Assembly (NCBI GenBank): GCA_022496805.1
Contig: CM040102.1
Location: 19,065,955 to 19,129,954, forward strand
DNA length: 64,000 nucleotides
Source of the DNA: Pohlia nutans
Lineage: Eukaryota > Streptophyta > Bryopsida > Bryales > Mniaceae
Reading direction: 5' to 3'
Part shown: one piece after another, positions 13,358 through 24,321 of the stretch
How the letters are laid out: every line of letters begins with the position of its first letter
Numbering within the stretch: the first letter of the stretch is position 1
Made by a program: the position numbers and the translations under genes
Notes under the pieces: generated by a model
The model's database searches: none
What the model was told of the DNA's origin: nothing
What the model saw: the letters and a program-made list of their open reading frames with translations, nothing else

Positions 13358-15895
13358 CTAGTTGACGTCGCTGGAGTCCCGGGTCATGACGGGCAAACGG
13401 ATATCAGAGGGCATCCCTGAAAAGTCGAACCCAAGAGAGTGTGGTGAAGAGACCGCGGGTGAGTCGAATGGGATGTCGACTGCTAATGGTGTGTGTGCTC
13501 TCGTCGTTTGGTCGGGTGCTTGGAGCTGCTGGTCCTGCTGCTGCTGTGGTGGAGGGGGGTGTTGTGCTGCTGGCTGCTGTTGCACCGTGTCTTGGGGGTT
13601 GGTTGGTGGTGTCTGCGGGTCTTCCTGCTACTGGTCTCGATCCTCGTCTTCATTGGTCGACTCGCTGTCGTCCACCTCGTCGTCCTCACTCAACTTGACG
13701 TCGGTAGTCAATACCTCGTCATCGTCAGTCGATTGGTTCTCCCAGAGCGAATGGTCGGGTTCGAGGTGGCTGTTATCCTTGTCTTCTTCTTCGTCGACTG
13801 GTGGGATGTCCAAGTCCGGGTGGTTGAGCTGTAGTTGGTCAAGTTGCTGGCGGTACATGTTGAGCTGGTGGCGGTCGGTGCTGAGGGTGTGGAGGAGAAT
13901 CTTGATTCGGTTTCTTGCCTTCAGTCGGAGTTGGTACTTGCGCGCTCGTAGTTTGTGGAGTGGCAGCTCCTTTGTTGCAAATTATCGAGACTTCGCCTCG
14001 TTGTCATGTAGCAGCTGGTCGAGTCGGTTGTTGGAGTCGATTATGTCTTTCCGAGCTTGCTGAAGACTGAGCTGGATTGCTGCTACGTCGGTTCGTGTCG
14101 ATACAAGTTCGTTTCGTACTACCACGAGCTCGCTCTGGTGAGTCTGTTCCTGCTGTCGACTGGCGTTGAGGTCGACTAATAGCTGGGCAAGTTGGTTGTC
14201 CGTCTGAATCTTTTTCTTGGTGACGGTGGTGAGTGTAGTACGTATGTTTGCCAGCTCGGTAGTGAGGTTGTCGACCTGCTGCTTGTAGGCTGTGGAGTCC
14301 TTGGCCAGTCGACTGCTGTTCAATCGGGTGCGGTCGAGCTCGGCTTGAAGGGTGGTCTTGGCCTGAACCGCCTCTAACAAAAGGAGGTTCAGTCGGGAGG
14401 CGATATCTTCGAGTCGACTCACTGATCTTTGGACGTCGTCCAGGCGCTAGTGCCAGTGCATCGATAATGTCGTGGCTCGTGATGTTGGTGAGTCGGGTGC
14501 TGGTCGATTGACTCCGAGTGACCTTGGGGGTCGAGGCGTTGGTGAGACGGGCGGTGGTTGGCGAAACTTGCCGGGTGGTGCCGGTTCGTAAGCCGCTTCG
14601 AGGTTGAGTGGCGCGAAATCGGATAATGAGGGCGGAGGTGTGTTCGGGAGGGGGGTTCCGCCTGGTGTTGGTGGTGGAGTCGACTGGGCTTCGCTGTCGG
14701 ATGAGGTCAGGTCGACCTGTCGAGGTGGAAGGTGGCTTAAGGGGGTGAGTTTACCTCGCTTGGCACGCTTATCTAGTCGCTCCTGGTCCCGCTTGCGCGC
14801 AAGTGAGGAGCGTGTCTCCCTACGATCGGCGGTCGGTTGACTCTCGGTAGTGGCGGTCGGTGCCGCTGGGTCGGGCGTGGTTTGTTGACTAGGGGGGCAG
14901 GCAGTCGATGTTTGGCCCTGGTCGACTGGTCGGGGAGGTCGATCTTAAGCCTTCGATGTCCGGTCGGTTCCAAGTCTGCCTTGGAAAACTATGTAGTCGG
15001 GTTTTCGGGAGTTGTTTTCCGAGTTCTCCGACTGTCGACGTCGGTCGTTGGTGTTCTGCTGGGAGACGGTTTGGTGCGTATACTCCTGGTCACTGCTACA
15101 AAAGTACGATTCAAGGAGTGAGTCCAATACCTCGGCTGAAGGGCAGATCGTGGTCTTCGTGGTCTGCATTGTCTTGATGTGGATGGCTATCGAGTTGAAC
15201 ATCCATGTCGCCCAGTCCCATTGCATTGCGCGGTCGATCAGGGACTCGACTGTGCACAGGACGTCGAGCATTTCCTTGCTGATGTAGGTCGTTTTGCGTT
15301 TGAACCCGAGGCCTTGAATGAACGCCGTCAGTCGCCTGTGATGTTCGGGTTTGCAGTGGCAGATGCTGTAGCCCTCAGCAGTCTTGCCGGCATCAGAATA
15401 CTCTTCGAACCGACCCGGTGGGTACTCCGTAAGGTTAATCGGCTATATAGTAATGCCAAATGGGAGTTTCAGGACTTCGTGGACGACAGTCGGGTCGATC
15501 GTGACTGTCTGGGTGCGGACGGGGGTTGTAATCGTCTTGCCTTTGACGACGACTGTCGCGGCGTTGACAAACTCCTCGATCAGCTCCATGCGTGGCGCGC
15601 GTTGGGGGTTGTTTTAGTCAAGTGCTACGAACTCGGAGACGCCGATCGACGCGATGAAATCCGCCTCGGTCGGGTGTTCATTGGCGTACTCCTGCCACTC
15701 CTGAATCGGTCGCATCGACTGAAAGGCGAGGGTTTTGTAGAGCCCTTCTTTAGTGCGGATCGGAATTTCGTAAGTCGGTGGTGCAAAGGACCAGAGACTT
15801 CGAGGGCCGCGGTCAGTCGACTTGCCTTTTGCCATCGATCGGTCGGCTGAGAATCTGCATACAAATAGACAAGAAAAAGGCCGGGCTGGCCCCAA
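13358..15895 (-). pseudogene. Extra ORF region downstream of integrase (gypsy copy 1)
   Basis: Between integrase and the 3' LTR lies about 2.5 kb of minus-strand coding-like sequence, open in pieces (15895-15614, 15271-14945, 14973-14773, 14422-13982, 13858-13628). It probably starts at MAKGKSTDRGPRSLW near 15838 and runs through a globular part. A homologous, better-preserved stretch in copy 2 (27.06-27.77 kb) shares ISKEMLNVVCTVE and MQTTKTTICP. The later 146-residue segment (14422-13982) is a heptad-rich coiled coil, followed by Gln/Asp-rich sequence. The globular part may correspond to the plant transposon-associated domain often seen in gypsy elements; that assignment is tentative. It is neither gag nor pol, and has no obvious envelope features. 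Broken by stops and frameshifts in both copies. Confidence 0.5.
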
Positions 15896-16271
15896 AGTCG
15901 GCTCGCGCGCAGTCGGCTATAGTAGCGATGGACGCGGCCGTTTGTTACTCTGTCTACTCTCGTCTATCTCTTGCACAGTCGGGCTATGAGATCTCTTGAC
16001 TACTTTGCGATGGTCTACTCTCGATTTTCTAAATCGCTTGCTAAGATTGCACAAGGCAAGGGCCGCGGCGTGGCGGTCGGCCGGAGGAGAAGCTAAGGAA
16101 AATGGCGAGGAAGTAAGAGGAGAAAGAAGGGTCGCGGCCATAGTGCTAAATACTTGCCCTATTGGCCTCGAATTCAAAACTGATGGAATAGGTGAGAACG
16201 GCGGCCATAAATACGGCGGCTTTTCTAGGCTTTGACCGGTCGGGTTGACCAGTCGGGTCGACCGACCGTGA

Positions 16272-17451
16272 CTAGGTCGGGTTGGGTCGGCTGCTGTCGG
16301 CTTCGTCTTCGTTCTGTTCTAGTGTGGACCTAATCTCAGATTTGCTAGTGAGTGGACTAGTCAAATCGGTAGGGGGTTTATCGCCTAGGACTCGGTAGAG
16401 TTTGAGTTTGTTGTCGTGGACCACTACCGGGTCGGGGTCAAAGTGCTGAAGGCTGACTAGGAGGACAATGTTGTTGGGGATGGCATACTGGACGCGATAC
16501 GGGCCGAACCATTTACTATGAAGTTTACCGGTATGGACATTTGTACCTTTCGGGTGCCAGAGGACGTAGTCGCCTACGTTGTATAGAGTCGACTGGCCTA
16601 GGGGTACATTCACAGTAACACGACCCAACCCCGCCCAGTTATAACGACTCTTGATGAGTGCTTAGAAAATAATATCTTCAATTTATGTAGATATTAGAAA
16701 AATTTAAGGACATTTTGCGACATATTTTGAACATTTTTGCACATTTTAGTCGTTATTAACGACTGGTTACGACCATATTTTAGTCGTTTTGGAGTACCAA
16801 TAACTTCCCAAACATTGTCAAACTTTAGTATATTGTATAATGACATATATTATATGTAGTTACTAATTTATATTGCATTATCAATTCATATGATAAGATT
16901 ATTGCTTACCAATCCGTCAAATTAATCACTGGTTACAGTTTCCTTGGGTCATGTTACTGTGAATGTACCCCTAGGGTCTGGGCCCATTGTGCTCGGTTCT
17001 ACTGTTTCGCACCATGGTCGGTCACTGCTGCCAGTCGGGTCTCGTCTAATTTCTTGAGGTCGGCGACACGGGCTGCTTGTACTCGTCTGAGAGCGCAGTC
17101 GGTAGTCGATGTCGACCGTTGGGTCGGGATAATGTATTTGGTTAGCATTAATGGTGTCAGACCATACATGAATTGGAATGGTGTGTAACCCGCGACAACC
17201 TTGTATGCCGTCCGGTAAGCGAAGAGGACCGTGTGGAGCTGTAAGTCCCGGTCGGTTCGATTCTCGTTGACTAGCTTCTGTAGCATCCGGACTAAGGTAA
17301 AGATATCTATGAACTGCTTGAATAGGGATTCGGCACTGGCTCTGAGACTAGGGCTCAAATTCGCGTTTAGCTTCAACATCTTGGGGTCGATAGACGTACT
17401 GACGTTGATATGGTTGAGTCGATCCCTCTTCATTGTGATTTCAATGGGCAA
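16272..17451 (-). pseudogene. Truncated integrase fused to pre-RT linker (gypsy copy 1)
   Basis: The minus-strand frame 17451-16999 begins with the linker that in copy 2 precedes reverse transcriptase (SLFKQFIDIF) and switches at about 17297 directly into the post-catalytic integrase region (VRMLQKLVNENRTD). About 2.1 kb carrying RT, RNase H and the integrase core is therefore deleted. It continues, after a MITE insertion, into 16628-16272, whose WHPKGTNVHTGKLHSKWFGPY matches the SH3-like (GPY/F) integrase C-terminus. No catalytic residues remain. Confidence 0.8.
16603..16969. mobile_element. 367-bp MITE inside gypsy integrase
   Basis: Terminal inverted repeats GGTACATTCACAGTAACA and complement (16603-16620 and 16952-16969). 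The flanking CCTAGG (16597-16602 and 16970-16975) is duplicated; because the site is palindromic the duplication could be scored as 4 to 6 bp. Gypsy copy 2 at about 28590-28600 provides the empty site. No coding capacity. The superfamily is unresolved. Confidence 0.8.
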
Positions 17452-17503
17452 TGTCCATGAATCTCAGCTTGTCTTGTATTGGAGTCTCAACCACCAACAT
17501 TGT

Positions 17504-18202
17504 TTACGGTGTATGCTGAATACCCTTCTGTATAGTGGTACTAGCCATCCTAGTCGATTCTGTCCTAGTCTGGTCGACTGTCGACTCTATAGCTAGGAGG
17601 TTCCAGTCGATTGTGCCCACTATATGGAGGGTCGGGTCGGAGGCCATCAAGATTTCCTCCTCCTCATTGGTGATGCCTTTCGCGAAGTTGTAACATACTA
17701 GCGCATGTGGTGTAACCGTCTCGTATCCTAACTGTCGATTTATCTTGACGGTCTTGACGGTGCCGTTGCCCATAATCTGCACCGCGTTCTTGCCCCAGTC
17801 GTGTATGACTTTGGCGTGTCGAAGCCAGGGTCGACCGAGTAACAACTGGTAGTCTAACTTGATTGTTGAGCAGTTGATGACTATAAGAGTGACTATATAG
17901 GGGATGCCATGAATTTGAATTTTGACATCCCTTATCAATCCTTTGGGCCATGCTATGGTGTTGTTGGCCATCTTGACGTTGAATGGTGCGGGCGAGGGCG
18001 TGGACAGTCCCAGGCGTCTGCGTTCGTCTTTGGTGATCACATTGGTCACGTCGGATCCGCCATCGATCAGAACGTTGTCTACCATGTTTTTTCCAACTGA
18101 GACTGTGATGACCAGCTCATTGGCATGTGTTTGTCGATGACTGCTGCAGCGGCAATCGTCACCTCCGCCGTAGTCGAGTAGGGTGACTCTGGAGTCGACC
18201 AT
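17504..18202 (-). CDS. Retroviral-type aspartic protease region (gypsy copy 1)
   Basis: This 232-residue open segment processes the Gag-Pol polyprotein in intact elements. The active-site loop is VLIDGGSDV (DGGS in place of the more usual DTGA/DSGA, a variant met in plant gypsy elements), followed by the flap-like region and the conserved YQLLLGRPWLRHAKVIHDW block near the C-terminus. It lies downstream of gag and directly upstream of the deletion junction that removed RT, so it is no longer linked to a working polymerase. Homologous but more damaged sequence is at 54.0-54.6 kb in copy 2. Confidence 0.75.
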   Translation of the reverse strand: MVDSRVTLLDYGGGDDCRCSSHRQTHANELVITVSVGKNMVDNVLIDGGSDVTNVITKDERRRLGLSTPSPAPFNVKMANNTIAWPKGLIRDVKIQIHGIPYIVTLIVINCSTIKLDYQLLLGRPWLRHAKVIHDWGKNAVQIMGNGTVKTVKINRQLGYETVTPHALVCYNFAKGITNEEEEILMASDPTLHIVGTIDWNLLAIESTVDQTRTESTRMASTTIQKGIQHTP

Positions 18203-18519
18203 GGATCTGGATAAGTCAGTCGATCCCGAACAAGTGTGATGAGGGTCGGTGATAATTGTAGTAAGTCGCGGATGGATACCTGCAATTTGCAGTCTTGCAG
18301 TTGATCGAGGATCTGCTCCTGGACGGCGCCAAATGCGATGCTGCCCTGGTCGACTGTGGCCAAAGTCGGTTGGTTTGGGTAGTTTCGAGGGGTGATCGTT
18401 TGTTGCAGTAATGCATCCGCGTCCCAGTCGAGTGAGGGCGAGTCTTCAGTCGACTTTGGGTCTTTAGTGGAAGTTGTTGTTTCCAACTCGGCTTGGAGTT
18501 GACGAACCTCCTGCATCAT
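18079..18519 (-). pseudogene. Gag-protease linker segment (gypsy copy 1)
   Basis: The 146-residue frame starts MMQEVRQLQAELETT and is followed by acidic and Gln-rich sequence. It is nearly identical to the 55.0-54.6 kb segment of copy 2, so it is a genuine part of the family polyprotein, overlapping the protease frame by a small frameshift. No catalytic motif is visible. Confidence 0.55.
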
Positions 18520-18898
18520 TTTATCGCCTAGTAGTTCTTGGGCAGTCCAGTCGTTCGTCTCCGTGGTCTTGTCAGGAGTCGACTACTCGGGTGTCGATTG
18601 GCTTCTACTAATTGCTGCGACCGTCAGGACACCAACTGTAGTGTTCGGTAGTTCTTCAATGACTACTTACGACGTGTTGGGCTTTTTTTCGATCTACTGA
18701 TTAAAGAATTTGACGACCTTCGGATCCTTCAGCAAGGGACACACGTGTGTCGGATGGTCTAAGGTCTTGCAAAGAGACCAAGGGAATATCCGTCGTGGTG
18801 TGCCATCCCGGGGCGGTCGAGCCCTTGATTAGGATGTAGTCGACACTGGTGTGGCTGCTGTTACCGGGACTGTTGTATTAGCCGCTGCACGCCTTTTT

Positions 18899-19855
18899 CT
18901 AATCTCGCTCTCTCGATTGAGCCAGCAATCGCGTTCGAGATGGCCTGGCTTTTTTGCATCGGTAGCAAAATGCTCGTTTGGTAGTCTCGGCTCGCTCGGT
19001 AGTGGTCGAGTCGGGTTCCTTAGGTAGTCCGCTTTCTGCTAGCTTAGCCGATTTCTTGGCCTGGGCTAGTGTCGATCTCGGTAGTCCGACTGTAGCTACC
19101 TGCAGATACTTCAACAAACCAGCTCGGAAACTGCTTAGTAGGAAATTATCAACCGAAAGGACCTCAAACTAGCTGGCTAGTTTCATCATCCGCTCGTAGT
19201 AATCGTCAATCGAGTCTTTGGCATCGTGTTTCATACTGTGGAAACGTAGGTAAGACTGGTCGTCATTGTCGATATCCTGGTAGCGGTGTTTGAAGGCATC
19301 GAGAATGCTGTATAAGTCTTGGTGTGGGTAGGACGTTCGTTGAGTCGAGAACCAATTATAGTTAGCCGCATCGACTTGCGAATTTCCAAATAATGCTATA
19401 GTAATAGCTGCATCAGTTTCGCCATTCAAAGTAAAGGCATTGAGAAATTGATGGACATGAGTAATGGCACACTTTCCTTCCTTGTAGGTGGGCATTGCTA
19501 CTGGTTTCCGAGCAGTCATCCGAGTGGGGAGTGTAGGTGCTGGGTAGGAAGGCTGCTGCTGAATTTGGGCCGCAGGTACTGAATAGTCTATCGATTGAGG
19601 GTTGTATAGTGCACTCTGTTCGAGAAAGTGACCATAGCAACCACAAGATGCAGATATAGGTATGGTGGGTTGGTACTGGTTGACAGTCGGTAGGACTGAT
19701 GGCTGAGAAGCTACCGGTCGATTGTAAGGGTTTTGTGGTAGAGGCCTGGTATAGGCCTGTGAAAACGATGGTTGGTTGATAGGCTGGATCATAGGAATGC
19801 CTATTGCGGGCTGGTTTTGGTAACTAGGTGGTAGGCTAGTCCGAGGAGTCGACAC
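18899..19855 (-). pseudogene. Gag of gypsy copy 1
   Basis: The 228-residue segment 19855-19169 has a Pro/Gln-rich start, then a capsid-like core (ITHVHQFLNAFTLNG; the tail YLRFHSMKHDAKDSIDDYYERMMKLA is typical of retrotransposon gag). Just downstream, 19117-18899 retains a frameshifted zinc-knuckle start (FCYRCKK). Nearer the 5' LTR (20.4-20.1 kb) there is an additional small open segment of unclear function. The N-terminal region up to the LTR (20.4-21.2 kb) shows repeated GATCTAGATCTGGAT words and looks like leader. Confidence 0.65.
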
Positions 19856-21193
19856 TCTGGGAGTGGTGGTTTGAGCTACCCTTGACTGATCTAGGTATAG
19901 AATATTCGGCTCATCAATATGAGTGAATATTCGGGAGACTGGGTCGAGTTACAACCTGGTCGACTCGTTGGTTAGATTGATAGATTTGTCTGATCCTATC
20001 GACTAGGTTTGTATCGAAGTCGTCTGGGCCAGTCGGATACGGGTTGTCGGTTCTAGGTGTCTCTGGTCGACTATTCATTTGACCATGAGAACTGGGTTCT
20101 TGGTGAAATGTAGTCGACTCGTCCGGTTGACCTGGTTGAGATTCCGAGTGTAGTTGCTTAGACCGGCAATGCGGGAGTCTAATTTGTCTCTACTACGACG
20201 TAGATGATTTAACTCTAACTGTCGTTGTTGCGAAATGATGGGAGGCTCGGTAGTGTACCTTACTAGTCTTTGATACGCACAGGAAGGTCGTTCCGGTAAG
20301 TCAAGTGGGTCGTAAGGGACCCTTCGTGGAGGAAACGGGTTGGACATCGTCTGGAACGCCACAGTCGGGCGGGTAAACTGATGAGCCGTGGTATACATGG
20401 TCGGTAGTATAGACAGGGGTCGGGTCGGGAGAGTTGGGATGCTTCATCTCATTGGTACAGAAGTTTCATGAAAAATGGTACCTTCCGAGGTATTCATTCC
20501 CTCTGTGAACTCGATGTAGTGTTGTAAGGACGGGTCGATAGAGGTCGATGCTGCGACTTGCGGCCGAATCTCGTATGTCGGTCAAGGATCCGCTCCGGTG
20601 GTAGTATCGTGTACTACTGTCGGTGGGATGGTCTTCGACTGTAAGTTTCGCCACTCTCTGTGCAAACGGGGGTTAGAGAGCTGGTCGGCAGTTACTTCTA
20701 CTGGTAAGGGAGAACCGGTAGCTCGTGTACACGGTCGTTCCATACTGGTGACCCGGCAGTTATCCGATCTAGATCTGGATCAGAGATTTAGATCTGGATC
20801 TGCTAGGTAGGTCGTGCTCTGAGATCTGTTTGGCTAGTCTTTTGTGCTGGCCTAGTCAGTTGCTCTTTAGCACCGTTAGCCTTGTTCACGGACTGCTCTT
20901 ACAGATTCTTGGTCAGTAGCATCATCGACTGTTGACTACCCTGGTCGACTGTCACACACAATGATCTCCGAGGCTCTTTACGGCTCTTCGGGCTCTGGAT
21001 TTTTCTCAAGACTTATGATATTCGTATAGGAAGCAGATGGCTGCTGTTTCCGAAGGACATATAGTACCTAGCGATAGTTGACAGGATAGACTAGGATCTA
21101 GATCTGGATTTGGGTCGACTAGGATCTAGATCTGGATCTGACTAGCCCAATAGAAAGACTGGTGTCTGAGCTGAACTTTTCATGGTCGCCTAA

Positions 21194-21706
21194 TGTTAAG
21201 GGGGTTTTCTAGGAACCGACCTTAAACGAATGAGACTACTCCGCACAAGACTATTCTATTCTAGACTAGTTACTAGAGATTGAGAGGAATAGTAGAGGTT
21301 TCTAACGAAAGAGAACGTATTGTCGACTAGGAAAAAACACCAGTATGCTAGTAAGTCGGTTCCTGCATACCCACAGACTACTGCAACTAAGAATGATGCA
21401 ACCACAAAGAGCGATACAAGAGCAGGAAACAGCAGTAGTCTAACATACTAGTGCGCACAAGAAAGTGTAAGACAAGAATGAAGTACAACTGAGGCTGCCA
21501 AGAAGATGTACAAATGGTATAGCAACTATTCTCTCAAAGAGAGTGAAGGTACATATAGGAGACTAGTCTGACAGTGTGTCAGACTGGTCGACCGGAAAAG
21601 TCAGGTCGACCAGTCTGTACCAGCCTGTACTACCGGGTATCGCCTGCCGGGTATAGACTAGCCTACTCTTAGCCTAAGGGAATATCCAACGAATATTCGG
21701 TTAATA
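21194..21706 (-). repeat. 5' LTR of gypsy copy 1
   Basis: 513 bp, direct repeat of 12673-13204. The outer end reads TTAATA instead of TTAACA, a G-to-A type change on the minus strand that also affects the target duplication. Confidence 0.85.
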
Positions 21707-21865
21707 TAGAGCACATTTAGTGTTACTAGTTCAAATTTAATTTGATTGCATCTTCTTGCCAATTGAGAGAGGATTTGAAGAGACGTTTTTATGCAATATT
21801 TGAACACCACATGAATAAGTTATAAATTTTCAAAGTGTTGAACATGGGTGTACCATAAACTCTTA

Positions 21866-22439
21866 TTAACCCCTAAAGGACCATAACTATGTTTCTCTCC
21901 AAACATTCCAAGGTATCCCTTCTCATAAAAAGACAAATAGTTTTTGATCTAAAACCTTTTTGACCAATCCAACCGTAGGATATTTCAACCAACATGAATT
22001 TATTACCACCTACAACTTTTCAACCTTTCAAAGTTCTTCAATAATAAGATTATAAGCTTCAAAGTTGGTTGCACCTTTTTTTGTGGCTTGTTGCCCAAGT
22101 TTGAATCTTTCTGAAATACCCAAAATGAAAAGTTTAGTTCAAGATTTGGTAAAATGGATTTGGCAGTTGTGTATATGGGGGCGTTAGCTCATTGTGTACA
22201 AAAACTCAGATGCATAGCTCATTGTATGAAAATTTTCATGAGTTGCCAGCGATTAGGTTTTTCACCTTTGCATGATTATATCTTTTGATCTATACATCAT
22301 CTACGTACGCAAATTACCATCGCATCTCAGTTACAAAGAATAGAATCACCACAAAAAATCTCAATAATTGAGGATCGATACTCATTCCATATTGAGCTGA
22401 CCAAACTTGGAAAATTAGCCTTGGTCCTTTAGGGATTAA
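21866..22439. mobile_element. 574-bp TIR element (TTAACCCCTAAAGGACCA ends)
   Basis: The left end TTAACCCCTAAAGGACCA and the right end TGGTCCTTTAGGGATTAA are 17/18 inverted matches. The interior is AT-rich and non-coding. The end motif matches the family seen at 7.5-8.8 kb and 12.38 kb. Confidence 0.6.
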
Positions 22440-22859
22440 GGCTAATGTTCAAATAATGTTCATATTCATAATAAATTTCTTAGTTATTTACAAGATGTAG
22501 CAAGATATTTGTCAAAGATGCAATAGATAGTTGTGATTATAGATGCATTGACCTTAGCTATACTTGATTAAAAAAATACCTAATTTACAATTTCAATCTC
22601 TCTGCAAAAGTCATACGCAAGTATACATGAGTCTCTTGCAAGCTCAGATAGATAGAAACACCAGCCCTATTGCAAGGCCCGCGTGAATAAAGTGTTTGTT
22701 TGTAATGTCAATGATCCGATGCCCACCGGACAAAGGGACATTGGAACAATACTACTCTTCTGTTTCGAGGATGGACACTATAGTAACCTAAGCAAAGTAA
22801 CAGTAACAGTAAATAGGACAAAAGCGAAGTAATGGTGGTTGGGTGTTGGTTTGTATAAA

Positions 22860-23130
22860 GGTGTGTATTTAGCTAAGTGTTAACACCAAGTCATGAGTTC
22901 TTTGGTTGGTTGGTGAAGGGCGTTGTATCACAGTTATGTGGTCCGAGTTCGAAACCTATTGGGCTCGTTTGAGCAGTGGTGTGGTACACATAGCTTGGTG
23001 CTGCTAGTGAGTTATCATGACAGGAAAGTTGTACCAACCAACCGGCCCTACCTATCCCCTGAGACAAATTGAGCTAGTTGTTTGAAAAGAGTGGCTAGCA
23101 GTGGTTTTCACCACTACCCCCCTCTTTTAA
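22860..23130 (+). repeat. Possible tRNA-derived SINE
   Basis: A segment with a box-A-like TTGGTTGGTTGGTGAAGG (about 22900-22918) and, about 30 bp on, a box-B-like GAGTTCGAAACC (about 22946) resembles an internal RNA polymerase III promoter. No cloverleaf with a proper acceptor stem is evident, so it is not a tRNA gene. It could instead be the 3' tail of the adjacent LINE. Confidence 0.3.
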
Positions 23131-23175
23131 TGTACTACGTCTGTTGGTATTGTTTGGTTATTCTCTATACGTCTC

Positions 23176-23660
23176 TTATGTAAAACGATAGATCCGGCAT
23201 ACTGTATGGCAATGGTGTTTATTGCACAATTGAATGTGTGTTTTATGGAGGTTTCGCAAATGTTGAATTTTGTTTCTAGTTGTTTCATTATGGGGACATG
23301 TGTGGTTCCTCTGGCTCCAGTTGTAATGACTATGATGGGATCTATTTTCCAACCTTGTTGTAGGATGTAATTGATTAAAGGTTGGTATTTTGTAATTTTT
23401 TTGCAAATTGTTTCTGGTAAGAATCTATCGTTTGTGTATGTGAATTCTATAAATTGTATGGTTAGGTTATCATCAGGGTTTGGAGGAGGTGGACTTTGGT
23501 ATGGGAGGCCTTTAATGCATAGTATATCTGGTTTGAATCTGGCATTACATCGACATCTTTGTTGACCACAGGTACAGGGTAATAACCATGGAGGAATTGT
23601 GTTTTCTTGCGGATTATTGTTGAATGTGCCCGCATTTATGAGAGTGTAGCATCTTGAATC
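23176..23660 (-). pseudogene. LINE C-terminal Cys-rich and PD-(D/E)xK-like nuclease segment
   Basis: Reading the minus strand from about 23620 gives a Cys cluster CTCGQQRCRC. It is followed by FKPDILCIKGLP, then IQFIEFTYTNDRF, KKITKYQPL and IIVITAGARGTTH. The spacing PD...EFT...K resembles the restriction-like endonuclease that sits C-terminal to RT in R2/NeSL/Dualen-type LINEs. The catalytic lysine of the E-x-K motif is replaced by threonine. Identification is by pattern only. Confidence 0.4.
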
Positions 23661-24321
23661 TTTGTATGCCGAAAATTAATTGCTTTCTGGCGTTACCCAT
23701 GTATTGACCGGTTCTAAATTTTAGTATGCTTGTTTTTTGTGCGGGTAGATGGAGGGTAGATTAGTTTGTTCCATTTCGTACTTTTGTTAACTTTTGTATT
23801 GGGCGGTGTAGGTGGTACTATTTGTGTGTGGTATTGCGAAATTTGTAAGTTTGCAATTGTTGTGTTTATGGTGTTTATTTGTGTGCCAATGTTGTTATTT
23901 TGATAGTGAATACACCATATATGCATTGCAAGTGGTTTGGTTCGGGTTTTGTTGGGTTCTAATGGTATTGTGGGTTCTTCATATGTAATGGTGTCCGCAG
24001 CAAAATGTATAATGGCGTGTGTGTCCGGAAAGGGTCCATTGTATGGTGATAGATTTTGGTACTAGTTGGTGTTTGGAATAGCCAAAATAGTGACAGTTTC
24101 AGGGTCTTGTTTTGCAGCTAGTCATGCCCAATGTATTGCTTGTTGTGCTGTTTCGGCATCATTTGGGTGGGCATATCCTATACCTTTCCATTTATGTTGA
24201 AAAGCTGTCCCTAGTGAGCGAAAAATCTTGTCTCTGGCGAAGGTTGTGTAGAATTGTGTGATTTGTGTGGGACATGTTATTGGCGAGGAAAAGTATGAGT
24301 GTGTTATATTAAATGTTTTAA

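Larger units (their letters stand above)
12673..21706 (-). mobile_element. Ty3/gypsy LTR retrotransposon copy 1, internally deleted
   Basis: It is bounded by direct repeats (LTRs) at 12673-13204 and 21194-21706 that start TGTTAAG and end GGTTAACA (GGTTAATA on the right copy). Probable 5-bp target duplication TGGAG/TAGAG. Minus-strand order is gag (19.9-18.9 kb), protease (18.2-17.5), integrase C-terminus (17.45-16.3), then an extra ORF region (15.9-13.4). Reverse transcriptase, RNase H and the integrase N-terminus are missing, so the copy is non-autonomous. The two LTRs differ by an indel and substitutions, so it is not recent. Copy 2 of the same family lies at 27.06-29.02 plus 51.77-54.98 kb. 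Confidence 0.85.

Noticed and set aside
13362..14063. 233-codon plus-strand frame rich in Ser/Trp/Cys
   Set aside because: Antisense to the minus-strand coiled-coil and Gln-rich ORF of the gypsy element; composition is that of a shadow frame.
15614..15850. Plus-strand 223-codon frame at 15179-15850 and its counterpart at 27014-27496
   Set aside because: Opposite strand of the conserved minus-strand ORF in both gypsy copies; motifs make sense only on the minus strand.
22900..22960. tRNA gene
   Set aside because: Box-like words are present but no acceptor stem or anticodon arm can be drawn.
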